Below are positions 40,086-51,846 of a stretch of 54,000 bases of DNA, one piece after another (position 1 is the first letter of the stretch; each line of letters opens with the position of its first letter). Both the position numbers and the translations under genes were made by a program. The DNA comes from Adiantum capillus-veneris (Eukaryota > Streptophyta > Polypodiopsida > Polypodiales > Pteridaceae), in assembly GCA_014529385.2 (NCBI GenBank), contig CM043967.1:9071001-9125000 (forward strand). Direction: 5' to 3'. Below the pieces are notes generated by a model, which did not search any database, was not told where the DNA came from, and was given only the letters and a program-made list of their open reading frames with translations.

Positions 40086-42091
40086 CCACCAATGTTACAA
40101 CACCTTATATATGGTACTTTGACAATGTTGCAACCAAACACATTTTTTCTATAGCCTTGTATTTAATTTTGTAAATGACATGTATTATGCATGATTATAA
40201 TTTTAGGGATACACTTGTGGTATTGACTTTTTTTTTTTATGGGTTGTACAAGTTCATTCCTTATAAGAATGTATGAAAGATGTAGCATGAGCAATAATTG
40301 ATCCTAAAGCTATCGTAAATGCAAAAAGTTGATTTGCACATTTTAATCATATAAATGTTGTCAGTTTGCTACCTTTGCAAAAATATAAAACATAATCACT
40401 AGTGGAGACTTGCCTGTCATAACAGCGAACATAATTGAATTAAAAAAAACATGTAAATCTAGTAGGATTGATCCTCCCTTAGACAAAAACCTAGGATATA
40501 TAGTGCCACTTAAGAAGCACAAGGTCCACGTAGTTGTACCGTCCAATTCATAGACCTAGACTTATGTATAAAATTGCTTGCCTACAAGATTGTAGATGTA
40601 CTACATACATAAATTAGACAACTAATATCCTATTGATAGACATCAAAGTAATCTCCAACATCATGAAGATTAAGCTTCAAATTTGTCTCCATAGAGTAGC
40701 ATTAGCCTTGCAATCCTCAAGGCCAAATCTACAAAGAAATGTCTCAATGTAGTTTTTTTGGCACAAAGAAATACCTTCATCATACTACTTAAATTGTATG
40801 CCTAAAAAATGATGCAAAAGCCTTGGGACTAGAATCTTTATGAAGAAGGGCATGCCCCCCTGCTTCTTAGAAAACCCCTTATTTATGCTTGATATATGGT
40901 AATTGTAACCCCCCTTCTTATGAATATAAGAGTTGTAGTGAAAAAAAATCTTAAACCTCTATCTTATATATAAGGTTTTGTATGGTTCATTGAAAACACA
41001 ATGTGGCTCAATAGGTTGTGTAGTGAACTCTCTTCTGTGTTTTTCCATCATTAGTTTATGTTAATATATTGTGACAGGACTCTCTTTATTTCTAAGCTTC
41101 AAATAACCGTGACACCATAAGAGCCTCGACGGTAGCTTGTGGCTACAAATAAACTTAAGTTGCTTTAATTGAAAGATTCTAACTCTTGTAATACCAAGAG
41201 TAACTTACAATTAACGTCAAATGGGAATTACAAATATTATGTAACAATATTGGCATTTGATGTATTCGTGGAACAATATTGGCATTTGATGTATTCGTGG
41301 AACTTTGTATTTATATATGTCAGTTTTGATACATGTTATTAATAGACTTCATAGAGAAAATATAGAATATTAGTGCATTAATTAGGTTTCATTCTACTCC
41401 TTAAAGGAGTAGTTCTCAACAAAATCAATAGCTGAGATAACATCTTTTGGAAACTTGTGGTTCACTCTTTCAATTGTTGAGATTTCCACTTTGCTATGAC
41501 ATTGTGCTTGATGTATCAGGTCATATGTCCTAAAAGGAAGGAAGTGTATTCCTAGCAACTCATTTGCTTCACTACAAGATCCTTGTGCTTCTCTGAGCTA
41601 TCCTCTTTTTCCAGTGGAACATTTTCAAACACCTTCACTGGAAGCTAAATTGAATTTTTTTATTTTTCACTACGACAAAGGAATAACTTGTGTGAACCAC
41701 ATTGCTCCCATATTCTCATAAAGTAGGAGAGCTTATGAAAATTCAACATCCTTTGAATATTAGACAAAATTGACTGCTCCATTGTTTCAAACGTTGAAAT
41801 GCAAATTGGTCAAGAAGAAGTTAATAGATAGAATTCCTAGCATCCTTGCTCATGTGTTTGGTAGAGTCTTGCCAACACTTGAGAACTTTCTTACGAGCAA
41901 TATTGATACCATCAAAGGAAAAACACGTTGCATCCCACTCTCTATTCCTTCTATGGCTCTCCTATTGCTTTTGTCACCAATAGTGTTGAATCCTCAATGT
42001 GACTCGTTAACAAATCTCCACACTTTCTTCTTGTAAGGGCCTCAAAATGCTAATTATCTCCTCTTCTGATAAGCTTGTATTTTCATGAACT
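40086..42091. other. A/T-rich degenerate DNA, no gene identified
   Basis: No confident coding sequence. A short stretch at 40345-40420 in one frame (HFNHINVVSLLPLQKYK, then DLPVITANI) resembles a decayed Copia GAG-pre-integrase, which would make 40150-41100 an old Copia remnant; this is weak. A small open frame at 41770-42036 matches nothing I know. An exact direct repeat is listed separately. Confidence 0.4.
41243..41300 (+). repeat. 29-bp tandem duplication
   Basis: AACAATATTGGCATTTGATG and the next nine bases occur twice in direct succession without a mismatch. Confidence 0.95.
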
Positions 42092-42440
42092 ATCCCTTTG
42101 TAGACAGTGGGAATAGACCCTAGTCAAAAATCAGAGCACAATAGTTAAAAACTGGTAGTTATCGGACACAGTTACCATGGTAACTATACAACACATAGTC
42201 ACTCAAAAGCCTAGTCGGGTATCTATAAATAGGGCCCATTACTTTATTTTGCAGGCTAGTCATTTTGTAGTGGTTCTCACTCTTTTTGAACTTTCTCTCA
42301 GCATTACTTGGCTCTCATCTCTGTATCAGATATCAGTTGTACTCTCAATTTGTGAGAATATATCCCAATTGTAGTCTTAGTTTCTTGTCTTCTATTTCCA
42401 GTTCAGTCATTGTCTGATCATATATCTGAAGTCTATATCT
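42092..42440 (+). promoter_or_regulatory. Probable LTR/promoter of Gypsy-2
   Basis: Starts with TGTAGACAGTGGG-type sequence and contains CTATAAATAGGG at 42223-42234, a good plant TATA box, about 650 bp upstream of the first gag homology. No second LTR copy is in the window, so its limits are guesses. A palindromic TTACCATGGTAA lies at 42172-42183. Confidence 0.5.
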
Positions 42441-42480
42441 GATATCGCTCGGTGTAGGTGAAGCCATTCAAAAAGATTAG

Positions 42481-42785
42481 AGAGGCGCTCTCGCTCAAGT
42501 GGATCTTAGAAGAAGTATAAGAGCAAGGACTGAAATCAGATTGAGGACAATGAAGACAACAAAAAATGTAGGTCAACACATAGGAAGTCAGAAAGGAAGC
42601 CCGAGCTAGATACTGCTACTGAAATAGAAAGAGTAGAGAGGTGCTCTTGCTTGAGTAGACCTTAGAAGAAGTATAAGAGAAAGGACTGAAAACAGATTGA
42701 GGACATTGAAGACAACAAAAAATGTAGGTCAGCACATAGGAAGTCAGAAAGGAAGCCTGAGACAAATACTGCTACCTGAAATAGA
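42481..42785 (+). repeat. 156-bp tandem duplication in the Gypsy-2 leader
   Basis: Units at 42481-42636 and 42637-42785 share AGAAGAAGTATAAGAG, GAAGACAACAAAAAATGTAG and ACATAGGAAGTCAGAAAGGA, with a few differences. The leader position parallels the repeats in the giant element's leader. Confidence 0.9.
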
Positions 42786-42859
42786 TGATAATGATAAATG
42801 GGATGCTGACGTAGATCATTATAGTACTTGAGATAAGGAATCAGCTTCATCTAGAGTGC

Positions 42860-43950
42860 TCCACTGATTTGAAAGTAGCCTTTCCAGTATTCAAAGGGGG
42901 CAAAAAAGATGATCCTAATGTATCTAGGCATTTGAGCAGTATGATGAGCTAAAGGATATTGATGAAGCTGAGTGGGGGAATACTTCCCACCAACCCTCAA
43001 AGATGTAGTGTGAAAATTCTATTATGATTAATGAGTATGCCACCTTAGGACTCATAGCAATTTAATCAAAGCTTTTTTCCTGGAATATTCTGATAATAGG
43101 GGTGATGAGGACATCCTCTTCGGGTTGGACAAAATCAAGCAAGGGAAACTCTTAGTTTGGAGCTATGTAGAAAAGATTAAAAAAATGATGAGACAACTGC
43201 ATGAGCCTCCATCAAAAAAGAGAAGGAGGGCCCGGTTCCTCAGTGGATTCGGAAGTAAGAAGCAATGCCAACTAAAAAGTTTAATGATCTGGTCTAGAGA
43301 GCGTTGAAGTTCAAGTAGTGGGCAAAGAAAGAAAAGGGCCATATGAGCATACGAGATTCTAGTGACAATGGAACATCAACTGAGTGGTCGAAGTCGAGTT
43401 TCCCAATTCCGTTCATCTAAGAGCAGCTTAGATAATCAAGTTAGAGGTAAAAATAAAGGGTCATTGGCCAAGGAATTTGGAGGAAATGTCAAAGCAAATA
43501 GCCAAAATTTCCAAGGGTAGACCCTCGGATGGGAAATTGGAGACCTAGTGTTCAAAGTGTTGATCTAAGGATCAGAGGTGTGATGAATGCACTCAGTGTA
43601 CCTATTGCAAGGAATTTGGCCATGTTTGGAATAATTGCAAGATCAAAATCCATCGCTTCAAGAAGGGTAGATATTTGTCGATGATTGCACTAACCACGAA
43701 CCTAGAGGTGGTGAAGGCAGATGAAGCATCTGGCTCCATAGAGAATGAGGCTAGTATGAGTGTTGGACCCAATAGAGAAAAATGACCAAGAGCGAGGTAG
43801 GGCTGATTTTGGGAATAGGAACTTTAAGTACTATAATTGTGGGAAATATGTCATTTTGCATCCCAATGCCCTGATAATGTGAAACCAGAGGAAGCTAGAC
43901 TGGAGGCAGCAGAACCAATCCCAATTCCTGTTATCACTTGAAGTAGAGGA
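42860..43950 (+). pseudogene. Gag of Gypsy-2
   Basis: Capsid piece: AFFLEYSDNRGDEDILFGLD and KQGKLLVWSYVEKIKKMMRQ (43060-43200), a typical retrotransposon gag helix region. A basic segment follows. The first zinc knuckle, CTYCKEFGHVWNNCK, is at about 43592-43636. A second, near 43832-43880, is split by a one-base shift between C-x2-CGK and HFASQCPDNV. Many stops show long decay. Confidence 0.8.
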
Positions 43951-44679
43951 GTGGTGACCAAGGACCTCCCAAATGAGTCTGAAAAAGAAGTGAAGTAGAC
44001 TAAAGAAGTTAAGCGATGGGAACAACATAGAGCTACCTGAAAGGCAAAGGGCAAGGCAAAGGTGGTCAATTAATTGCAAGAGCAAAGGACTCTGGCACCA
44101 AAGATTATGGAAGACTTGGCCAAGAAGATGCTAGAGTAGCCTAAGTGCTCAAAGGACAAGACCATCTAGAGGCTGCCATCGCAGTCTTCAGTGGCTCAGG
44201 AGGATACGGCCTCCATAGTGTCTGATAAAGAAGAGGTCAAAAATGGGATGGATGAGATGGTAGCAGAATTGTAGAGAGTTTGGCTGAGGAAGTGAGGCAA
44301 GTGAGAATAGACTTGGCCGAAGCTGGGAATACTGACTTGGGGATAGAAAATGCTAAAGAGCAATCTGAATCCTCATCCAAGGGGCAACCGGCCACAAGCT
44401 GTAGGGGGCTAGCTGAGTGGCATTGCAAATATAGTCAGTTGGAAGAGAGGTCTTTCAATTCAGACAACAATGTTGGTAACGAGCATGATGAAATATATGT
44501 TAAGGTGTGTGAGCAGATTCGAAAGCTTAGAGCTAAATTGGATGATAACAGAAGAACCTTACCAAAAGCTGCAAAGTTTATTATAAAAAAGAGAAAACAA
44601 GCAATCAAAGCCAGGCAATGGATTTATCAGCCATCAAAGATGATGAGGTACTTGTTGCTCAAGTTGATCACAAGATAAG
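43951..44679 (+). pseudogene. Gypsy-2 gag-pol linker
   Basis: Charged sequence with a 132-codon open frame at 44280-44678 (EEVRQVRIDLAEAGNTDLG; VCEQIRKLRAKLDDNRRTL), helical and Lys/Glu-rich but not matching a domain I know. It lies between the knuckles and the protease remnant, so it is read as linker. Confidence 0.5.
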
Positions 44680-45010
44680 AAAGCAATGGAAACCCTTGTT
44701 AGGAGTGATATTAGATGGTGGGCAGGAGAAAATATCCTAGGAGAGCATCTTCGATAGAAATTGGGTATCCAAGATCTCAAACCCATACCCTTAAGGAAAT
44801 GGTTGATTAAAGAGTGGTCTAGGCTACTGGTCTGATAGAGAATATGGAGATCAGAGTGGGAAAGAAAAGTTTAAAACCAGATTTCTAGTAATGAATGTAC
44901 AAGGGGCATATGGGATGCTATGAGTAGACCAAGCTTGGCTTAGGATTGCTGGAGCCATACACGATTATGCAAGTCAACCACTGACTATTCAAGGGCCCAA
45001 TAGGCATATT
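44680..45010 (+). pseudogene. Protease of Gypsy-2
   Basis: In broken frames: LLGVILDGGQENILGEHLR, then KLGIQDLKPIP, and further on FLVMNVQGAYGML and VDQAWLRIAGAIHDY. This is the retropepsin order (active site, then the LLGRPWL-type strand). The active-site triplet is D-G-G and the strand has lost LGRP, so it is inactive. Confidence 0.7.
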
Positions 45011-45540
45011 CAGGTAAAGATTGATAATACTAGAAGCTAGAAAAAAGCAATGAGACTAGGGAAACTCTAGAGGAAATACAAAACAAAGAAGATCAAGTGT
45101 ATGCTTGCATCCATGCATATTTTTTCCATTGCAAAGATTGATCTGAATATTGTCCAGATGGACAAAGAGAAAGATGAGAGACAAAGATGGCAGGGACCTT
45201 GACCCATTCACTAAATACAATCGTGGTGAGAGGATAGTTTAGCTTGATGTGAGAGCACTAGACCAATCACAGACCAAGATAAGGAGCACATCAGATCACA
45301 AGCAGGTCATGGCTAGATGAATAAAGAGAATCCAAACCAAGCTGCTGAGCAGGTAGAGATAGAACTAGGACTCACTGAGTTAGGGGACCCATTCAACTAA
45401 TATGTTGCTAGTATTCACACTAAAAAGGAAGTTGAGCTGATGACCAAGAGAAAAGAAGGTGGTCCAAACCAATTACTTTTAGATGATCAAGAAATGGATG
45501 AATGGAATCTCATCTTAGAGGAGACCCCAGAATGGTCAAA
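45011..45540 (+). other. Gypsy-2 protease-to-RT interval
   Basis: Degenerate, stop-rich sequence with charged peptides in all frames. Nothing is recognised beyond its place in the element. Confidence 0.4.
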
Positions 45541-46317
45541 ATCAACAAGCATCTAAAGCTAGAGATTAAAGAAAAAGCCAAGGCATTATGTCAAAAAAAT
45601 AAAGAAGTGTTTGCTTAGGAGCACACTAATTTGAAAGATGTTGATCTAGAGGTGTTGCTTCATCGGATATCACTTAAGCCACATGCGAGATTAGTAAGGT
45701 TGCAGAGGTATATAATGAATCCCAACTACTCTAAGAAGGTCAAAGAGGAGATCGGTAACCTTCTGAAGGCACGGTTAATAATAGAGGTGGCAAGAAACAA
45801 CTAGCTATTTCCAATTGTGGTGGTACTTAAGAAGAATGGGAAGTTGGAAGTGTGTGTGGACTATCAAAATCTTAATGTTTAGGCACTCAAGGATCCATTT
45901 CCACTCCCATTTGCACACATGCTGTTAGACGAGATAGTAGGCTACAAGATGTATAAATTCATGGATGGCTATAATCAGCTCAATTGCACCAAAAGATCAA
46001 GCAAAGACAACCTTCATCAATGAATGGGAGCACTCATGTAACTGGTAATGCCATTCGGACTCTGTAATTCTCCAGCTACTTTTCAGTGATGTATGATGGA
46101 GATCTTCAAAGAGTTTTTACACAAGTTCCTAGCTTTCTTTATAGATGATTTTACAATTCTCTCAACCAAAGAAATGCGTCTACTATTTCTTGAAATGGTC
46201 TTTGAGAGATGCAACAACAACAAAAAGAGAATTTTCATGAACCCATTCAATTCATTATTTATGGTATGAAAAGGCTAGTTTCTAGGGCACATCATTTCTA
46301 GAAATGGTAATGAAATG
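45541..46317 (+). pseudogene. Reverse transcriptase of Gypsy-2 (first part)
   Basis: VKEEIGNLLKARLIIEVA, FPIVVVLKKNGKLEVCVDY, KFMDGYNQL (first Asp region), LVMPFGLCNSPATFQ, EIFKEFLHKFLAFFIDDFTI (catalytic FIDD, about 46130-46160) and FLGHIISRNGNE. It is interrupted exactly after GGTAATGAAATG at 46317 by Gypsy-1 copy D. The reading resumes at 53199 with the next part of the same domain. Confidence 0.88.
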
Positions 46318-47908
46318 TGTCATAATAAATAATATCTAATTCTCCTAAATAATTTTATCATGTTAAACTGATCATTTAATATGGGGAAGTACCAGGGGGA
46401 AAAAAGCTAGAATATTGGTTAAGCTGGCAGACCGCGGTCACAGTAGGGATCCAAAGGACGGAAAACAGGGATCCAAAGAGGGGGCCATCTACGAAGGAGC
46501 AATGTGCATCAATGGGCTTCACAAACCTAAGGTTCAGCCCATTAAGACTTCCAAAATGCTAAGGTTCCAAATCCAAAGGTAATGTTGAATGGTCAAAATC
46601 TAGGTAAAATTGGATGCTTATGTGAAGAACATAAAGTCTTCACATATCCCTAGATAGGAGGAGGCAAGCCTTTCTTGTAGGAGATGAGAGAGAACACACA
46701 CACACTCTGGCAAGCTCCCCTCACACAAAGGGAATAGGGGACACATGTCAGCTCCCTAGCTCAGTTGCCCCCAAGGTGCATTCAAATCCTATTGGATGGC
46801 CATAGAGGTGGACCAATGAGAATTAGGCTAGAATGAACCTAGTTTAATTCATTTAAAAACACTTGATAAAAGAACCAATAGAAGTTAAGCTCTCTAGAAG
46901 ACTATTCGACAGTCTCCCAAGGGGTCCAATGAGCATTCAGCAGCCCAATGGCTTGCCTGATTCCTATTGGCCAGAAGACTAAGGGGTCCAATGAGAGTTT
47001 AATTGCATTATTTAATTACCTAAAGCTCTCACAAAAGGGGAAAGGGGGACACATCTCACAAGGCTATCACTTATGCTTCTTAATTATCATTGGCTAAGCT
47101 ATGCAGGGTCTAATGGGATGCCAGCATGAGTAAAAATCATGAGGGGTCGACCAAGAGAGAGAGGGGGCTGATTTTGGCAAGGCATTATCACACACACACA
47201 CTCACACAAGCCCATGTGTGAAGTAAAGAAGACTCTCTCTCCTTCTCTAGCTTTAATGGAAAGCTCATCATTTACTCCAAGCTTGTGAGAAGGGAGGCCT
47301 ACACCAACAACTCTTGGCTTTGTGATGCAAATCCAACCAAGAGCCAAGCTCCAATGCATGCTCATCTCCTCTAATGCTAATTACTAAGCTATGCTAAGCT
47401 ATTATGAGTGATTATGTGAGGAGATATACTTCTTTCTCGTAAGAATACTCCTTCTTCCTCTCAATCTACTCTCATACCCCGATAGCTCTCACCATCTTCG
47501 AAGGTGTGTGAGGTCTTGGATCTGAGACCGTGAGGGAATTGATGTTGTGTTTTATAAGTGTGAGCTTGGTGCTTGAAGCTTCCATCTTTATTGCACCAGC
47601 AAGTTATTGAAGGAACAAAAAGTATTGTATTGTAAAATGTCTCCCTTGATGGGGGAAACCTATAATACAAAGCCTTTTGGAGGGGGGATTTGCTCCATGT
47701 AAATCCGGTCCTCAACTATTGTCAATAGCTTAATTTCTCTCTCTTTTTGAAGTATTGTTCATGCCTATCTAACTAGGTGTTATGCTTTTGTTGTTCTCTC
47801 CATCCAAGCACTCTTGCTATGCTCATTAGGAATCTATTCTAATGAAATTCTCACTATGTCTATGTTATTTTCCGCTACACACAAGTTACTAAACCAGTAA
47901 ATGTTACA
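46318..47908 (+). mobile_element. Copy D 5' LTR (1,591 bp)
   Basis: TGTCATAATAAATAAT ... GTTACA. It is the only complete LTR of this family here. Stretches inside are conserved with 3404-4478, 24518-25014, 35820-36728 and 51847-53193. Antisense open frames at 47099-47365 and 47461-47715 are not genes. Confidence 0.92.
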
Positions 47909-47909
47909 T

Positions 47910-47921
47910 TGGTATCAGAGC
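47910..47921 (+). other. Copy D primer binding site
   Basis: TGGTATCAGAGC one base after the LTR, complementary to the plant initiator-Met tRNA 3' end. Confidence 0.95.
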
Positions 47922-48390
47922 ACAAGGTTTCTCTTTTCTTGCTCAAGAAGGGAGGTCCTCAAGCTAACTATAAATGGTTGGTATTATTAATTGCAATTGA
48001 GTAAGTAGAATAGGGATTTTTCAGCCTTTCAGTGCACCTGCTTTGTGCAGATAATGGGGCATCACCGTCGAGAGCTATGGTCTTAATAGTGGAGTCCTAC
48101 GGGACTTGCCTACGGCTTAACCACTATTGAGCTATTAGAAGCTTGACAGGAGCCGGTATTGTTTTTGTGTTGAAAGACCCTCTCTTCTATTCCTTGCAAT
48201 TAATGATATTCGTGCCACAAGTACAAGAGCTTGAGTGCTTTTTCTAAAGGGGTTAAGAGGAGTAGCAACTAGGGATTGAAGTGCCAAAGTACACCTAAGA
48301 ATATTACACCTAAAGGGGTTAAGAGGAGTAGCAACTAGGGCTTGAAGTGCCAAAGTACACCTAAAAATATTACACCTAAAAGTTGTTAGA
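47922..48390 (+). other. Copy D leader
   Basis: Untranslated region between primer site and gag. It includes a short tandem duplication: CCTAAAGGGGTTAAGAGGAG-type sequence near 48245-48290 and again at 48308-48370. Confidence 0.75.
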
Positions 48391-49910
48391 ATGGCTGACA
48401 ATAGTAAAGAGAGTGAAATAAATGTTGATAGCTTTGATTTTGCTAATGAGCAGGCAACTAATGATGCCCCTATGCTTGTTAACTACCTTGTTTCTAGGCT
48501 TCAGCAAGCCATGGGCAATCCATCCCTCCAAAGTGAAGTGCAACGGCAGCTACGTACTCATGGGATTCTCCAAACTCCCCACCAAGAAGAGAGAGTACCT
48601 AGGAAGCCTCCTTGTGAGACTTCCAAAAGAGTCCTCTCTCCAATAAGGGAAGAAGAAGAGGATCCGTACGAAGGGCTCAAAAATCTATTACTTGATGACG
48701 CATCTCCTTCCCAAAGGAGAGCTCAAGTTTCAATTGTAGAGCCCCCACCGAAAGAATGAGAAAGAAGTCAGTCTCCTACCACCTCGGGGAAGATGGCTCC
48801 ATGAAGACGGTGGGCAAAATGCTCTCCATCACCCCCTAAACAGAGAAGACCATCGCACACTTCTCCACACCATAATTCAAAGAGGGATGACAGAAAACAA
48901 GAGAAGAAAAAGGCGAGAAAGAGGTCACCCTCTTCTCCATCTTCTTCATCCTCTTCCTCTTATGAAGAAAGTGATGGTGCGGACAAGGAGGAACAAGGGA
49001 AGAAAAAAGCGAGAAAGAGGTCACCTTCTTCTCCATCCTCCTCAAATTCTTCCTCCTCTGAAGAAAGTATGGTGCAACTCTTGAACCACCAAAAAGAAGA
49101 GGCCATAGGAAATCCTATACCGCACGGAAGAGGTCATCCAAGCTCAAAAAGTTTAAAGAGGGAGGAAAGAACATCTCTTTGCTTACCTACGATGGCACCT
49201 TTGGTGCTACGGACAAAGTCTTGGCCTTCATTCAACAATTCGATGCGGCGTTTGGAGATGAGGGCTTCACGGAGTCCTCTAAGCTATGCCATGTAGCTAT
49301 GAATTTTCAAAAGTCCGCCAGGCAATGATGGTCTAGCCTACGGGAAAACGGTGAAGCTCCACGAACATGGAAAGCTTTAAAAGCTTCCATCAGGAAGCAG
49401 TTTTTGGCCACTGATGCCAAAGACAAAGTACTCACCGAATGGTGAAGCTTGAAGCTCTCTCCCTACGAATCTATTCACAAATATGTAGACAAGTTTTGGG
49501 ACTTACATCTCAAAGCCACTATCTTCAAAAAGATGGATTGTGGAGAGCAAAAACAACAATTTTGTGCGGGTCTAATTGAAGATATGGCGGAGTATGTCAA
49601 CTCCCAAAGGCCACGCACCATATCTTCGATCATACACCATACCATGGTGGCTTCATGAATAAATTTCCAACAAGGGGCTAAGAGAAATCTTAAGCCCACG
49701 GAGAACAAGGACCGTAATAACGAGCCCAAGGGGAAGGACAATGTCCAAAAGTCTCCTAAGGGCAATGCCAACAACAACAAAGCTAAGGAGAAGGGAGTTT
49801 ATAAAGGCAAAAATAAACTCTCTCCTGAATAAGCTTGACCGTTATCGTAAAGATAACCGTTGTTTCAAGTGCGGGGAGCAAGGGCATGCTTATCATGCTT
49901 GTCCCTAAAG
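48391..49910 (+). pseudogene. Gag of Gypsy-1 copy D
   Basis: ATG at 48391 opens MADNSKESEINVDSFDFANE, PMLVNYLVSRLQQAMGNPS, 122 codons to a stop at 48757. A Ser/Arg/Lys-rich region (KKARKRSPSSPSSSS, repeated twice, 48900-49065) follows. Then ISLLTYDGTFGATDKVLAFI (about 49170-49230), capsid YESIHKYVDKFWDLHLKAT and KQQFCAGLIEDMAEYVNSQR. The zinc knuckle CFKCGEQGHAYHAC is at 49861-49902. Several stops and shifts interrupt it. The doubled RS-like segment is a minor feature of this copy. Confidence 0.88.
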
Positions 49911-49979
49911 AATACACGAAATGAGCCTCCTAGAGCTACCTTGGTTGAAATCCAAGAAGAGGAAGCTCACCACAAACGA

Positions 49980-50474
49980 TCTCCTCTATGCCATGCTTGG
50001 GGAAAGGTAAGAGAACATGATGCTTTTATTCTCTTTGACCCTAGTTCTACTCACAATTTCATATCCACAGAGTTGGCCACCAAGCTAAGCATCCAAGCCT
50101 ATGACATGGGAGATGTCCTACCCGCCGATGGTTCTTTCAAGGGGCAAGAAGCTTCAGCCACTCCCTTGGGAAATTGAGGCTCCATGTCCACAGCTATCTG
50201 GACAAAGAGGACTTCTTTATCTTTCCTCTCAAGCCAGGATGTAATCCTAGGGGCACCATGGTTTGATCTCATGGCTACCAATGTTAAATTCCCTGAAAGG
50301 CAAATCTACTTTAGGTTCAGGGAAAAAGATATGTACATAGATGCTAAGGAGTTGGGTAACACCATACCCATTGTACATACGCAAGCTTTCAATAAGTCAA
50401 TAAAGAGCTCTATTTCCGTGTACATGGTTTTTGTTAAAGATTCTCAAAATGAACCTAATGCTTTAGCAAAATAA
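49980..50474 (+). pseudogene. Protease of Gypsy-1 copy D
   Basis: AFILFDPSSTHNFISTELAT (active-site place D-P-S), IQAYDMGDVLPADGSFKGQ, then a stop and, in 50184-50474, VILGAPWFDLMATNVKFPER and MYIDAKELGNTIPIVHT. The LGAPWF strand supports a retropepsin fold. Confidence 0.82.
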
Positions 50475-50499
50475 AATATAAACACTCACAAGGAATTAG

Positions 50500-51280
50500 A
50501 GTTATCCAATTTTCTCAAGGGATTTCAAGATGTTTTTGTTGATGACATCCCTTGTGTATTACCTCCTAAACGAGGCAATGATGACCATGCAATTGAACTT
50601 CTTCCAAGAATTTCACCACCTAATAAATCTCCTATAGAGTTTCTCAAGCTCAACAAGAGGAGATTATGCGGCAAGTGCATGAGTTAGTTGAGAAGGGCAT
50701 GGTTAGGCCTAGCTCATCTCCATTTTGTTCACCTGTGTTATTAGTGCAAAAGAAAGACGACACATATCATATGTGTGTCGACTATAGAGCACTAAATAGG
50801 ATCACTATCAAGAATAGGTTTCTCGTTCCACGGATAGAAGACCTATTGGATAAGCTACAAGGATTGACCTACTTCAGTGGGATTGACCTAAAAAGTGGCT
50901 ACCATCAAATAAGGATAGTTGATCAAGACATTGTAAAGACCACATTTCGCACTATGTTTCGTCTTTACGAATACATTGTCATGCCTTTTGACCAATGCAC
51001 CAGCCACATTTAACCGCTTGATGGAGAAGCTATTCAGGCCTCACCGAACCTTTACTGGAGTGTTCTTTGATGATATAACCATCTACTCTAATTCACTAGA
51101 CAAACACAAGCAACATCTCCATGTAATATTTCAAGTCTTATGAGAGAATAAACTTTATATTAATCGAAAGAAAAGTGAATTTTTCTTACAAGAGATTCAG
51201 TATTTAGGTCACATTATCTCTCAAGATGGCATCCAAATGGATCCATCAAAGCTAGAGGTAATAAAAGGATGGCCTAACTC
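50500..51280 (+). pseudogene. Reverse transcriptase of Gypsy-1 copy D
   Basis: [84 protein letters not shown] (frameshift near 50990), then NAPATFNRLMEKLFRPHRTF, the catalytic FFDD in VFFDDITIYS (about 51060-51090), and YLGHIISQDGIQMDPSKLE. The GYYRRF segment after it is deleted, as in copy B but with a different join. Confidence 0.9.
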
Positions 51281-51289
51281 GCGGGACCA

Positions 51290-51846
51290 TTACATGACCT
51301 AACAAAGAAAAACGTTAGGTATACATGGTCTACCAAGGAGAACAATGCTTTCAAAAAGCTTAAAGAAAAGCTTATCTCTCAATTTGTGCTTACACTACCG
51401 GATCTCTCAAGTCATTTGAGGTCCAATGTGACGCTTGTGGTGATTGCCTTGGAGCTGTTTTGCTCCAAAAAGGGCACGCCATAGCCTACTAAAGTCGAAG
51501 GCTCGACCCTCTTGAGCAAGCTCTAGGCATATATGAAAAGGAACACCTCGCAATTCTACATGCCTTAGACTCGTGGAAACACTATTTATTGGGGACTCCT
51601 TTCATTCTGTGGACGGATCACCAAAGCCTTAAGTACTTCATGACACAAACCAAGCTCTCGACAAACAAATGAGGTGGGAAAATTTCCTTTTGCAATTTCA
51701 TTTTCATATTGCTCACATTGCTTGCAAGCATAATCAAGTAGCCGATGCACTCTCAAGACAGCCAGAGTGAATGTGGTTTCCATAGCAACTCATAATGATC
51801 TATCTTCTATGATAGATGAGTACGCTATTGATCCCAATTTTAGAGA
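51290..51846 (+). pseudogene. RNase H of Gypsy-1 copy D, truncated
   Basis: FEVQCDACGDCLGAVLLQKG (first Asp), EQALGIYEKEHLAILHAL (Glu), FILWTDHQSLKYFM (second Asp), HIACKHNQVADALSR, then VSIATHNDLSSMIDEYA. The sequence then jumps into the LTR at 51847, where copy B continues into integrase. Confidence 0.88.

Noticed and set aside
41770-42036. 88-codon plus-strand frame
   Set aside because: It begins at a non-supported start, has no homologue that I recognise and no nearby promoter or splice signals. It is possible old coding debris but not supportable.
47099-47715. Minus-strand open frames repeated at 52364-53000 and at 36227-36637, and on plus at 3673-3888
   Set aside because: They are antisense frames within the Gypsy-1 LTR, and their repetition reflects the LTR copies.
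46557-47908. 5' LTR of copy D starting at 46557
   Set aside because: That is only where the truncated 3' LTR begins to align. The AAATG duplication and the match to the copy B LTR start place the true start at 46318.
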